This document shows positions 1 to 10,439 of a stretch of DNA of 64,000 nucleotides, piece after piece. Each line of letters starts with the position of its first letter. The stretch's first letter is position 1. The notes under the pieces were generated by a model that was given only the letters and a program-made list of their open reading frames with translations, was not told where the DNA came from and ran no database searches. The stretch comes from Simmondsia chinensis (taxonomy: Eukaryota > Streptophyta > Magnoliopsida > Caryophyllales > Simmondsiaceae). Location: positions 7,592,071 to 7,656,070 of the forward strand of contig JAGTTD010000024.1 in NCBI GenBank assembly GCA_018398585.1, read 5' to 3'. A program made the translations under genes and the position numbers.

Positions 1-1021
1 CCCATCCTTTGACACACCTAGGACTTTGTGTGCCAAACCTCCAATCTTTTGGGCCAGTTGGTTCCAAATGATGTTTATATCCTCCTCCAAATCCCAGCTA
101 GGCTCAGACTTTGCTCTTTCCTAAAAGGTATGATACTTGTTCCCCTTTAAGTCCCTCCAACGATTGCTTGGCTGTGCTTGTTTCCTAATTCTTTTGGCCC
201 TTCTCCCTGCCTTAACATCAGTACACAATACTTGTGCTGTGTAGATAGGTCTTCTCCGGGGATAACCGTGCAATCCCTACAGTCTTTTTGAGCCCTTTTC
301 CTTAGTACTTTATAGTCAATCCGAGTGCTTACACCCCTGCTTTGCTACGTGATGATGTGCTCATCACGTTTTTTTGAAGAAGGTGTTGGCAACCGTTAAT
401 TTGCAAGCGACGACAAAGTCTAAGAGAGCTTTACCCTCAGCATTCCTGGTTCGAAAATCGAAGTCTCCATGGTGGGATGCGTAGTCGTCTGTGGTCACTC
501 CCACATGCCCATTGAAATCACCACTAATCACTACATGTTCGCTCCGGGGTATTGCCTTGCATCGTTATGTCTAAGTCCTTCCTGAATCTGACCTTCTTCT
601 GCTCTGTTATCCCAGTCTGTGGTGCATAGGCACTTATAACGTTCATTATCTCCCCATCTAAAGCCAACTTGATGCCGATGATCTTATCGCTAATCCTAGT
701 CACTCCCACTACTTTGTCCTTAAGGTCGCTATTGACAATAATACCCACTCCATTCCTCTCTCTGGCTTTGTCCGCATACCATAATTTATATCTTAGCACA
801 TCCCTGGCTTTCATGCCCACCCATTTAGTCTCTTGAAGGCAAATGATGTTGATCTTTCTCTTCATCATCATTTGGGCCACCTCAAAACTCTTCTTTGTTA
901 ATGTGTTGACATTTAATGTCCGAAATTGCAGGCTTGCCTCAACAAGTTGACTCGTCCTCCCCCTCCCCAACCTCTTTGAAGATAGCCTCAGATTTTGAGC
1001 TCCATAACTATAAGAGTTCAT
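1..1021 (-). pseudogene. RTE-type LINE, AP-endonuclease region (broken, runs off left edge)
   Basis: This is the N-terminal endonuclease part of a non-LTR retrotransposon polyprotein, the domain that nicks target DNA for reverse transcription. From the ATG at 1021 the minus strand reads through the motifs LNVNTLTKKS, ICLQETKWVG, RNGVGIIV and NVISAYAPQTG. After a one-base frameshift near 555 it continues with ISGDFNGHVG, the conserved GDFNGH endonuclease motif, then TRIDY and TQHKY. A second frameshift lies near 380 and an in-frame stop near 350. The reverse transcriptase would lie left of the window. Motif wording fits the plant RTE clade rather than the L1-like element at 10.4 kb. It is clearly a dead copy. 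The TTG just before the ATG is not needed as a start. Confidence 0.85.
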
Positions 1022-1700
1022 CAACTAACTGTCAACAATCACAAGTAAGCAAGCACATAAATCACATAACAGGGGCATAGTTGACATAGCAATAGCAGCA
1101 ACAATCAAAATCACAAAGTTCAAAAGTAGAAAGGAGAAATCAAATAATACCCAACAATCTGTCACAGATTCACGCAGAGAAGAGATCAAACTTGGGACCG
1201 GCCAGCTGTTGCTTACCTGGGATGGACAAGTTGCGAGCCAGTCCATTCTATCAAACAACGCCCAGCCAGGCAAAAAAGGCAAAAAGGAAAGGAAGAAGGT
1301 AAGGAGTGGATTTTCCCTTGCCGTCATCCATGAAGTTGGATCTCTAACCAGTGAAGAGACAGGGCTTGTGGAGTGAGGCAATAGTGGCTGCAGCGTTGGG
1401 TGAGGTCAAGGTTGGGGTTAGGTTTGGGGTCTATAGGGCTAGGGTTGGCTGGTTAATGGGTTAGGGTCAGGTTTTTGGGTTAGTTTTGTGGGTTTCTAGG
1501 GTTTTGGAGGGGAAGGGGGAGGAGGGTGGTGGAGGTTTGCTAGCTAGTGGTGGTGGTGGTCTGGTGGTGATGGTGGTCCTATGGGGGCCTCAGTTGGAGT
1601 TAGGGTTAGGGTTAGGGTGAGGTTGGTGGTGGTAGAGGCTGCTGATGGTGGAGGTTGTCGTCAGCGAGCTGGTCGATGCGAGAGAGAGAGAGAGAGAGGT
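1022..1700. other. G-rich leader of the RTE element, with telomere-like and GA tracts
   Basis: No convincing coding region. On the plus strand 1380-1640 is rich in GGGTTAGGGT and GGTGGTGG words, including about three TTAGGG units near 1598-1617. A (GA)n run follows at about 1681-1698. The block lies upstream of the minus-strand LINE frame, so it may be its 5' leader. The telomere-like words are too few and irregular to be a telomere. Confidence 0.4.
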
Positions 1701-2072
1701 CGGGGGGTGCGAGAGAGACGTGATTTTCGTGATTCTGTACTGTGCCTAATTTGGTCAATTAATTTTCAAGCTTGATATTTATTTCCAACTATCTGTACAT
1801 CATGTAGCATGGAATCAAATTGTGATTCGTGGTCTCATCGTGCTTGCAGTAGCTAGATACTGGACATTACATTATAGCTTGAAATTGTCATGTTGGCTTT
1901 TGCTAAGGAAAATAAGTCGCATTTAGTCTTACATTGGCAAAATGTTGAATGAAAAGTCATACATCCTCTAATTTTATTAGCTCTTGGATAACTTTTTACA
2001 TATCCACACTCTTCTTGAAGTCACTGGCGACTGCTAGCAAGTAAGCTTGGATGAGAAAAAAGGTGACCTGCT
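1701..2072. other. Intergenic sequence, nothing recognised
   Basis: AT-rich sequence between the LINE leader and the gypsy LTR. No exon, RNA gene or transposon end could be supported on either strand. Confidence 0.5.
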
Positions 2073-3592
2073 GATGTGATTTTAAAGGTGTGTTTTAAAA
2101 CCGTCTACTCGCAAGCGTACGAGTTCGTCGTAGCTTAGTCGGGTATACGGGTCGTATCCATAGGAAATTGGAGTTAAGTTAGATTTAGTCGTTAATGAGC
2201 GGCTGAAATTGAGTTTTGGAGTTGGTTTGAAAGGTTTGTTTTCTAAATTAACAAAACTAATGATGAAGTAAAGGTGTCAATTCAATTGAAGTTAGTTTAG
2301 GGTGTGAATTCAGGGTAGCTCTACACATATACCGTTATTATATTTTACTTAGGACGATAACTTGAAGGACTTAGGCTACAAGCTCTAAGCCTGGGTTAAT
2401 ATATAAATTAGGGCTTAGGGTAATGAATTAGTCTAAAGGCATAACCTATCTTATTACTCTAAGTGTAGCATAGCTTATCTCATTAGCATTATTTAATTCC
2501 TTTGTTACTCCTAATTCAATATTAACTATATAAAAGATTGTGCTCAGGGTTGGGTACAACCTCAACCCTGACCACGCGTGAAAACCTGTTATGTTATGGT
2601 CTAGGCTACAAGCATAAGACTAATCGTTAAAAAGCTGGAGATCTAAACATGGCTACAAGCACACGTACAGAAACACCGGACAATCATGAATAATTCCCCA
2701 CAGGGGTGCGAATATAACATAACTAAATCATTGTCAAAAGCACAATATAAATCTGGGATACGGGCGGCTGCTCGCCCTTCATCCCTCAACTACAAGTCTA
2801 CTCCTCCATTGGAGTTTTACACATCATTCAAAATCTAACAAAGATAAAACGATTAATAAAAACTAAGGACTTGAAGACTCCCTCAATTGACGTTGGCGTT
2901 GATCCTTGCTTTGATCCTTCCAGCACTCCAACTACCGGCGCTTCAGCGTTTGAGAACCCCTTGAATTTGTAGCAGCTTCAGGAGGGAGAGGAGGAGAGGA
3001 GGCGTGGCCAAAGATGGGAAAATAGGTCCCCCCCCCCCCCCCCCCATTTATAGGTGGGGCATCCTTTGGGGTACGTCCGTGCCTCTCCCGATCGATCGAG
3101 CAAGTTAGCCGATCGATCGGCAGCCCCGCTGACAGCTTGCGCAGTTAAATTAAAACGGGCATAACTTTTGATCTGTAAGAAGTTACGGGCCAAATTATAT
3201 ACCAAATCGAAGCTCTCGAAGAGACCTATGTGACCCCAGTGGTTTCATTAGTGGATTTGCAAATTATTGGGTGATAAATCCTTTGCTTTTAACTTCTTGC
3301 TCGTTTTAAGCTTGACTGATTGCCAAAACGCATGGTCAATCGATCCACGGGCCTAAGGAAGACTCTTTTTGACCGAATCTTGACCCGATGCGGACTTCTT
3401 TTACACACATGGTCGGGTTTCTTAAAATAGTTTTGAACTATGCCTCAATTACGCTTGATTATGCCGCTTTTCAACCTTTGTTTGCTTTGTTATACTCCAA
3501 GCCTAAATGTACCTAGATTACAAGAAAACACATGTAAAAGCCAAATATGTCATAGGAATGAGAGATAAAATATGTAAATATGAGGTATGTTA
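2073..3592 (-). repeat. LTR of a Ty3/gypsy-type element (3' LTR, minus strand)
   Basis: About 1.5 kb. The plus strand starts TGATGTGATT. The other end reads TAACATACC on the minus strand, which looks like a decayed TGATGTGCC. It directly follows a polypurine-like GTGGATTTGGGGAT and a CTTGAGAACAAGCAAGG block, as is common just before the 3' LTR of plant gypsy elements. A minus-strand CCTATAAAT (about 3046-3054) is a plausible TATA box and is followed at once by a run of 18 G (C on plus, 3028-3045). Two GATCGATCG palindromes lie at 3088-3120. The orientation agrees with the protease fragment at 5.3-5.7 kb. Confidence 0.65.
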
Positions 3593-4016
3593 ATATCCCC
3601 AAATCCACTCCTTGCTTGTTCTCAAGCAAGATTCTGCTCAAATTAGCTAAAGAAGGAAAATTTTGATCAAGCATGTCATGGCAAGAGTTACTTGTGAAAA
3701 ATATTTCCCAACATACTTAAAGGTATACCTGAGAGTAGAGAATGTTTATGTGACGTTATTATTTTGTCGGTCCTGGCTCGGATTCTCATGATTCAAGTCT
3801 TTTTACTAGTACGTGAATTTAAAACTTCTCTCCCTTTTTCTTATTTCAAAACCCTCCAAATTTAGGACGAATAGAGAAAATAATAGAAGGAATCAGCTAT
3901 CCTAATCATTCACTGCAAATCAATTGTGAAATAAAAAAGTTTCTCTTTTCTCTCTTTTTTCCCTTTTTTTTGCTTTTTTTTTTTTTTTTTTTTCACGATC
4001 AGGCGTCTCCCTTAAA

Positions 4017-4309
4017 CCCATATAGCGAGTTTTCGGCTGGTAGCTCCTGATCCAGTTGGTTCAAGGTACCAGGTTTTAAGAGACCCCTACGGACCTAATG
4101 GCTCGAGTCCAAGGAATTCACAGCCTGATCCGTTAGCTCATACTCCTTTTTTTCCATTAGGTATTAGTGCTTAATATAGTGACCTAAAGGGTTGATTCTG
4201 TTTAAGCTTTCCCTGTGGCCCATGTAGCGAGCTTTCGACTGGCAGCTCCCGACCCAGTTGCCTCAAGGTATCAAGTTTAAAGATACCGCTACGAGCTTAC
4301 TTGCTCGAG
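4017..4309. repeat. Two diverged direct copies of a ~92-bp block
   Basis: Copies at 4017-4108 and 4218-4309 share the frame CCCATRTAGCGAGYTTTCG, GGYAGCTCC, CCAGTTG, TCAAGGTAYCA and end in GCTCGAG. The period is about 201 bp. They belong to the gypsy internal region. Confidence 0.7.
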
Positions 4310-4469
4310 GCACAGGGGCTACAAAAACGAACAAGTCACTTTTTTTATTTTTTTAAGGGAATACTCTAGATAAAGAGATAGAAAATCGATTTCAACATTG
4401 CTAGAAGTAGAATGGTGGATTCCAATTCCTAAAGTTATTACTGCTATTTCAATTTAAAAAGTAGGATAT

Positions 4470-4694
4470 AAAAGGAAGATACCCAGTGCCTCAAGGACTG
4501 CCACCTATGCAGGGTCTGGGGGGGCGGATGTACGTAGCCTTCCTCCTTCAGGGTGTTAACCTGAAGAGAGGCTGTTTCCGAATGCCCCCAACCTGAGGGT
4601 GAGGACTTCCAGGAGGTCACCCATCCTGATACTAAGCACGCTTAACTTCGGAGTTCTAATGGGATTTGGTGACGGCGTGTTGGTGCCCTCTTGG
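4470..4694 (-). mobile_element. 5S rRNA-derived chimeric SINE, copy A
   Basis: On the minus strand the element starts CCAAGAGGGCACC, runs through a 5S rRNA-like stretch (GGAGTT/AACTCCG, GTTAAGCGTGCTTAG, GATGGGTGACCTCCTGG) and then into a non-5S tail: AGGCTGTTTCCG..., GGCTACGTACATCCGCC, CCAGACCCTGCATAGG, CACTGGGTATC. The same two-part structure occurs at 24536-24766, so it is a family and not a stray 5S gene. A short possible duplication, GGATAT, flanks it (4464-4469 and 4693-4698). The 5S part has lost the GAGAGTAGTA segment after the A box. It is inserted in the gypsy internal region. Confidence 0.8.
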
Positions 4695-5321
4695 ATATGT
4701 CACAAGATTAAAGGTGAAAAATAATAATCTCTAACGAGTTAAAAGATAAAAATATAGATTCAAAAGTCAGCCCCATAAATAATTTCATTACAAAAATATT
4801 CTAATCATCATAGTACATTTCAAATTTGATTTTCAATAGAAATGACAAATAATTCTATGCTCATTCATGTCAAAACATAGCTAATTTAAGCAAAAACAAT
4901 GCTAAAAGGGCAATCAAGAGTTCACACCATTCATGCCATCCCCAAACCCAAACCTTGTATTGTCCTCAATGCAAATCGATGAAAATAAATACAAGCAAGG
5001 AAAAGAAAGAGACAACCTGAGGTATGGCATATTCAGCTGTAGGTGGTGAGCAAATCCAAAAAGGGAAAACAAAAGTAGCAAGCTGCAATCGAAGACGTAG
5101 AGGATAGAATACTAAACAAACTTGTTAGTAGAAAAACAAGGATCAGACAAGTATTTAGTAAAAGAGAAACAAAGTGAGCATGGTAGGGATAACAAAAGGA
5201 TCTGCAATTAAGAGAGTGTTCATGTTGAAAAACAAATTAAAACAAAATTAAAAAGAGGTTGGTTGTCTCCCAAGAGCGCTAAGTTTAACGTCTTCAGCCG
5301 GACGCAGTTTAGAGCATATTG

Positions 5322-5730
5322 TCAACCAAAATCTGAGGCAGTGTCTGCCATAGAACTCAAGTTGACCCAATAGGGACAATCCCCAAATCCAACAGCGTTT
5401 CGAGACCCGTGACTATCAAGGAGGGAGATATTACCAGCATCGGGGTCTCGAATCTCTATTCGACCAGGTGTAGGTGATGAAGCACAGCTATCGACACAGA
5501 CAAGGACACTATAACAATCAGCACTTTTAGTAGAATCGGGCTTATCCGACTCTACCAAAGGGTCAACATCATCAATCCTATAGCACTCCAACTCGTCCTC
5601 AGTCTCAAGGTGCCGAACTTTGTTCGAGGCCTTCAATTTGCCCGTGAGGTTTCCAAAAGAAACCTCCAACACCCCCGTCCTACAATGAATCACAGCGTTG
5701 GCCGTAGCTAAGAACAGTCGACCTAGAATA
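5322..5730 (-). pseudogene. Ty3/gypsy protease C-terminal fragment
   Basis: The minus strand reads TIILGRLFLATANA followed by VIHCRTGVLEVSFGNL, the typical C-terminal half of plant gypsy aspartic proteases (the ILGRPFLATA motif after the catalytic loop). The frame stays open to a stop at 5322. The catalytic DSG and all of gag are missing: the element ends near 5730, where a duplicated stretch of flanking intron sequence begins. There is no reverse transcriptase downstream. In life the protease would process Gag; this fragment cannot. Confidence 0.75.
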
Positions 5731-5871
5731 ATGGTGCTTTCTGTGTTGCCTTGCTGCTACATGGTGTTTATGTGTCTTAATAAATAAAATACAATAGTAT
5801 GTATTATGAAACAACTTTTTTTTTTTTTTTAATTCTATGCTACATGGTGCTTTCTGTGTTGCCTTGCTGCT
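5731..5871. repeat. 28-bp duplication at the gypsy/intron junction
   Basis: The 28-base segment beginning ATGGTGCTTTCTGTG is present at 5731-5758, next to the truncated gypsy, and again identically at 5844-5871, in what looks like the host intron. The 85 bases between include a partial third ACATGGTGTTTATG and a T tract (5817-5830). It looks like filler copied during break repair. It is far too long to be the 5-bp target duplication of an LTR element. Confidence 0.75.
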
Positions 5872-6038
5872 TGATTGGAAATAATCTATATAAGCTCTGT
5901 TGTATTATTCTGAACATCCAAATGGATCTGATATTTTCTGTTGATTGTGACTATGAACCAGTAGATACCGCTGCAACTGGTGCGATGAGTTTCACTTTTT
6001 GACAGCCTCTTCTAAGAACTAAAGTTTTGATCTTGCAG

Positions 6039-6220
6039 GTTACATATTCCGGTGTGCTGCTGGAGGTCTGCATGAGGAAGCTGGTCTTCTATCCTGAGAT
6101 TGTTGGTTTCATAGAAGAAGAGAAGGACAAATTTCCATCGGTTAAAGTTCAATATTCTTTCAATTCCCCACCAAAGTTGGTCATGCTGGATGATGATGGT
6201 AAACATGCTGAAACAATCAG
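6039..6220 (+). CDS. SEP15: SEP15/SELENOF-like protein, penultimate exon
   Basis: This 182-nt exon encodes the thioredoxin-like core of a plant homologue of the 15-kDa selenoprotein, an ER-lumen redox protein linked to glycoprotein folding. It follows a clean acceptor (TCTTGCAG|GTTACA) and ends in phase 2 at a donor (ATCAG|GTCAGT). The peptide runs VTYSGVLLEVCMRKL, then YPEIVGFIEEEKDKFPSV, NSPPKLVMLDDDGK, and ETI plus a split Arg codon. Relative to the animal protein as I remember it, the Cys-Gly-Sec redox motif corresponds to Cys-Met-Arg here, so no selenocysteine is involved. Splicing to 9500 restores ETIR-IDNWKRE in frame. The frame has no defects, so the gene may be alive. Exons for the N-terminal cysteine-rich part are not visible to the left, where a gypsy element and a LINE lie. 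Confidence 0.85.
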
Positions 6221-9200
6221 GTCAGTTAAATTTTATCAATTTTTATGGCTCACTCCAGATTCTTTGCTTGATGAACACAGAGAACATTAAGGAATTAAAC
6301 AATTGTATCAAGGCTGTCATCTAGTCAAATTTAACATATGTAAACAATTTCCCTGCACCACAATTCTGACCCTCATGTTATGCCTGTAATAGCCACTTTT
6401 CGCAACCGGATAGCAATTTAAAACCATTTTTAGGATTTAGAATGCGCATAAAACATACCCAATACCTTCATACCATAATTGACATCTGCCTTGAGTCTTT
6501 CCATCATTCTGACAAAGATACTGAAATGCGGAGGCAAGTGATCCATGGGAATAGTTTGTAAAATAGGGCATGGGAGTTAAACGACATTTAATACATTCCT
6601 GTGTTATTAAAAATTCAGTTAAAAGTTCATGGGCTTGTAAAAATTTAATATATGAATACACTATGTCTAACAACTCCTTCTAAAGTATTGATAGAGGGAA
6701 AATGAATGGAATTATGTAAATTTGACTTCTAATGATGGTATTACCTGTAATAGTGGTAGTAAGAAGCATGATAAATAGGAAATAATAATGTAGAAGTCAA
6801 TAGTATTGGAGATGAAGTGACAAATTATGCAAGATATAAAATATGGATACTTAATTTAGGTGCAAATATGACTATTTCAACTTATTTTTGCTTTTTATTC
6901 GGGAAAAATACGGATATGAGTTGTAAAACGTGTATTATATGTAACATTAAAGGGCGTATTTTACCGTATTATTGGCTATCTGATGTAGCAGAACTTACTA
7001 ATAAAAAACATAACTCAATTTTTATTCATCAAAACTTGAAACTAATTAATTATAAAGCTCTATTTATAGTAAAAGGTAAACCCTATTGGATAACTGAAAA
7101 GATAAATAATGAAGAGAACTAAATTGTCCTACTAACTAAAACAAGGCTAAAATATCTTATTGACTTAAAAAGATATATTCTAATCTAATCCTATCAATTA
7201 TTCTATCGAAATCTAATGAAAATATCAAATCTTCTATATTCAATAATCCTCCTCTTCCGTGTTGCATTAATTCCTCTTTTGTTCAAACAACCACAAGTAC
7301 GTTGGAAAAGAAGTTGTAGCAAACGTCCCTCTGCGTGCAGCGCTTGTCCTGGATGAAGTGCAAAACTCTCACTTTTGGGGATGTTGACGTAACAAGCTCT
7401 TTAGGAATGAGAAATCAATAAAATTTTCAGAACATGCATCATCCATATTTTCGAGCAATTAGATATGTTGTGACTCTTTGCAATGTTCTTCTTTCGCTTC
7501 ATCTTTCATCTCTTCCTCATCTTCTTTCACTTCATCTTTTATCCCTTCCTCTTCTTCATTTGCTTCATCTTCCTCTTCTTTATCTTCGATCTCATTTGTT
7601 TTTCCTTAGACTTTTGTGGATGATAGTAACAGGGGACGAAGACAATATTTTGTATCTAGATCGTAAGGAAGCTCATAAGTGGGTGCAAGGAAGTTGGGGC
7701 AATTGCATCACGATAAGCCTAAGCTACACTACGGACTTGTTTACTGGAAGCACGTACAACTTACCCTTGAGTCTAGAAACATAATAGGCATTGGGTATAG
7801 CGTACATCGTGAAGAAAACCGGATGCCAAACAAATTCCCACCAGTGATAGGAATATGCTTCTTTGACTCGAGATAATCCTACTCTGAGGTTGAAAAGTAA
7901 TTGGATGTGAGCGTGATAATGGATGCAATAGACATGTGGACATTGATGAGGTGATAGAAATCAAATCAAACTCGGGTTGAGGACGTAGAAGGGTCGAATT
8001 AGGGAACGAAGGTGGGGATTTCCATTTAGGATTTTCGAACTAGGGTTTTAGGGTTTTCATATTTGGGGATTTTGAATTAGGAGGTTCAAACTAGGGTTTT
8101 AGGACTTTCGAATTTGGGGATTACGGAACAAATGGAACGCAATTTGTGGGCTTAGGGTTTGGTCTCGCTCGAAGTTGTGTTCGAATGTGGATTAGGTTTC
8201 AAATCATTCAAATCTGTATTTGAATGGGTCAGGGTTCCTAGCAGGATGATGTCGATGTTGTTTCAAAGGTGATAGGTCGCATTCGAAGCTGGGCTTGGTG
8301 GGTTAGGGTTTGAAAAGTAGGGTTTCAAAATCTAGGGTTCGAAGATTAGGGTTTTGGAATCTAGGGGTAGGGTTTCATGCAGACAATGGAAAGGGTGTTC
8401 CATGGGTGGTGGAAGTACAGGTTAGTATTTGAATTTGGGGTTTTAGGGTTCGAAATTGAATTCGCACTTGGTCAGAGTTTCGTGGGAAGGAAATGGAGAC
8501 AGGGGTGACTCAGTGGTGGAGACCTTAGGTTTGATGGTTGAATTTGGGATGGCGGGTGGTGGTGACAGTGGTCGTGTGGCTGTGCTGGGGTTTTCAGCGA
8601 AGTTTTGTTTTTTTTCTTTGGAGGTAAGTGTTAGTAGTTTTTGTTAAAAAAAGAAAAAAAAGTGTTAGTAGTTAGGGAAAGGTACCACTATACTATGGCA
8701 GTGGCAGGGAAAGATACTACACAGCAGCGGTATCATGTACAAGCGGTGGCACTGAGGGGCGGCTACGGCTGCTCTGTAGCAGCAGTCCAGAATTAGAGCT
8801 CTAATGTAGCAGAATTTACTAATAAAAAACACAACTAAATTTTTATTCATCAAAACTTGAAACTAATGAATGACAAAGATCTATTTATAGAAAAAGCTAA
8901 ATACAATTGGATAACTGAAGAGATAAATAATGAAAAGAACTAAATTATCCTACTAATTAAAACAAGACTAAAATATCTTATTGACTTAAAAAGATAATCT
9001 AATCCTATTAATTACTCTATCTAGATCTAATAAAATATCAAATCTTCTATATTCAATAATCCTCTCTTCCATGCTCATCACTATCATACATAAACGTCCT
9101 TTTTAAATGGAAAGATACCGATAAGTATTTACTACACTAATTACACACGTATTTACTATGGGATATACAACATGACGTTTACTTCAAAGTGCTAATGGGG

Positions 9201-9499
9201 ATTGGTTTTAGTGTTTATCCTCTGTGGGGTCGGCTACATTGATCTAAGGATAAATGCGAAAAGTTCTGAAAGTTTTATGCTCTCGGCTATTAAGCAATAC
9301 TCTCCTTTATCCGGGCTTGGGACCAACTATGAAGTTATCCTCTTGGGACATATTTTTGGAGGGAAAGGGAACTTGTTCTTTTGAAATATGTACGTATTTC
9401 GAGGAACAGCTCAAAGCTTAAGCTGCTAACACCAACTTATCATAATACTTCTATCTGTTCATTTTGTGATTTATTTTCTTTTCTCCCTGTTGGTTGCAG
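6221..9499 (+). other. 3.28-kb intron of the SEP15-like gene
   Basis: GT at 6221 and AG at 9498-9499, with a pyrimidine-rich tract before the AG (TTTTCTTTTCTCCCTGTTGGTTGCAG). The first 760 bases are plain AT-rich intron. Most of the rest is a repeat-bounded element (6984-9076). Between 7980 and 8460 there are many AGGGTTTT / CTAGGGTTTT words. No internal exon was found. Confidence 0.75.
6984..9076. mobile_element. LTR-like direct repeats (~275 bp) bounding a 1.5-kb insert
   Basis: Direct repeats at 6984-7265 and 8805-9076 both start TGTAGCAGAA and run colinearly with small indels to CAATAATCCTC and CTTCC. They share GATAACTGAA, AGATAAATAATGAA and CTTATTGACTTAAAAAGATA. TG at the start and a CA near each end suggest LTRs. 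The enclosed 7266-8804 has no gag or pol and no clear primer-binding site, and I found no target-site duplication. It could be a non-autonomous LTR element or a degenerate one with captured DNA. It lies wholly inside the SEP15-like intron. Confidence 0.6.
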
Positions 9500-9575
9500 A
9501 ATCGACAACTGGAAGCGGGAGCATATTTTGCAGTTTCTGAGAGGAAAACTCAAGCCTGGTTCAGCAGCAAGCTAA
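9500..9575 (+). CDS. SEP15: SEP15/SELENOF-like protein, last exon
   Basis: This exon starts after TTGGTTGCAG and completes the split Arg codon (AG|A). It then encodes IDNWKREHILQFLRGK and LKPGSAAS with a TAA stop at 9573-9575. The short Lys-rich C-terminus closing the thioredoxin-like fold is as expected for plant members. The predicted 3' UTR continues into 9576-9740; I see no clear AATAAA. Reading frame and splice phase are both intact. Confidence 0.85.
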
Positions 9576-10393
9576 TGTACATTTCTCAGACTCGAGTATG
9601 AGAGTCAGACATCAACATTGTCTCCAAATATCAGACTCCTATTTTCAAAGATCTTTCTATGCCCTTGGTTTAATTTCAATGTGAAATCTCTAAATGTTAT
9701 ATCAGTCTTCAAGTATTCTTATTCAAACATGAGTAATCTTGTGCCTTCATGGTTTTTTTTCGATAATTAGTAATAAAGTCGTAATATAAAATAGACAATT
9801 CGTACAGATGAGCTCTAAGTTTATAGAAATGGCAAAAGACAAAATAACTTGATTACAGCAAACAGGCGAGAAAAAAGGCAAAAATATAAAATAAAAAGGA
9901 TTACAAAAAAAAAAAAAAAAAAAAAAAGGTGAAAACCACAAATACTAAATGTCTCAACCACTTGGAGAGGACTTGCTGTGAACCAAGAATAAAGCGGAAC
10001 AAACTAAAAGACAGGAAAACAAATTGGCGAAGCCCCTAATCCATTGATGATTGAGTTTATATTGTTCCAATTCTTGTAACCCTACCAATTTTGTTTGCCC
10101 CTATCACATGGGGGTAAGGAATCTTCTGAGGTAGAAATCCTATAGTAGACTGTAATGTATTGTATCATGTTAACAATGAATTCATGTTTGACCTTAAATG
10201 TGAGTGAATATAGCAAACATGTTAATTAACTCTGCTCAAGAAATGTAAATTGCATTGGGTTTAAGTCCCACGGCAAGTTGGGCTGTGTTTGGATTTATCT
10301 CAGTAGGTGGTTGTGTCGTAATTGAACTATATTAGCTTGCGTAATGTTTTGGCAATTCTGGGACTGGATACACTTATCCCATGTTACGTGCAT
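9576..10393. other. 3' UTR and flank of the SEP15-like gene
   Basis: About 160 bases of likely 3' UTR are followed by AT-rich intergenic sequence. A run of about 24 A at 9905-9928 could be a retroposed tail or a simple repeat. No further exon or RNA gene seen up to the LINE target site at 10394. Confidence 0.5.
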
Positions 10394-10439
10394 AAAGTAA
10401 AGTAATTCGATGAATTGTCTAGTTATTTTAAGGGCCAAA

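Larger units (their letters stand above)
3593..5321 (-). mobile_element. Non-coding internal region of the truncated gypsy element
   Basis: This lies between the protease fragment and the 3' LTR. It has no pol coding sequence, so the copy carries only protease followed by about 1.7 kb of non-coding DNA, as in non-autonomous gag/protease-only plant gypsy derivatives. It contains long T tracts (3967-3992), a diverged pair of 92-bp repeats (4017-4309) and a 5S-type SINE (4470-4694). The words at 5255-5305 (CCCAAGAGCGCTAAGTTTAACG) are of a type often seen downstream of gag/protease in such elements; that family link is from memory. Confidence 0.55.

Noticed and set aside
1025..1381. 118-codon minus-strand frame as a gene
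   Set aside because: Low-complexity hydrophobic text just upstream of the RTE frame, no domain; more likely LINE leader.
1590..1620. Interstitial telomere
   Set aside because: Only about three TTAGGG units in irregular G-rich sequence; the usual plant repeat is TTTAGGG.
7434..7784. 116-codon plus-strand frame in the SEP15-like intron
   Set aside because: Leu/His-rich text from CTTC-type low-complexity DNA, no domain, inside the repeat-bounded element.
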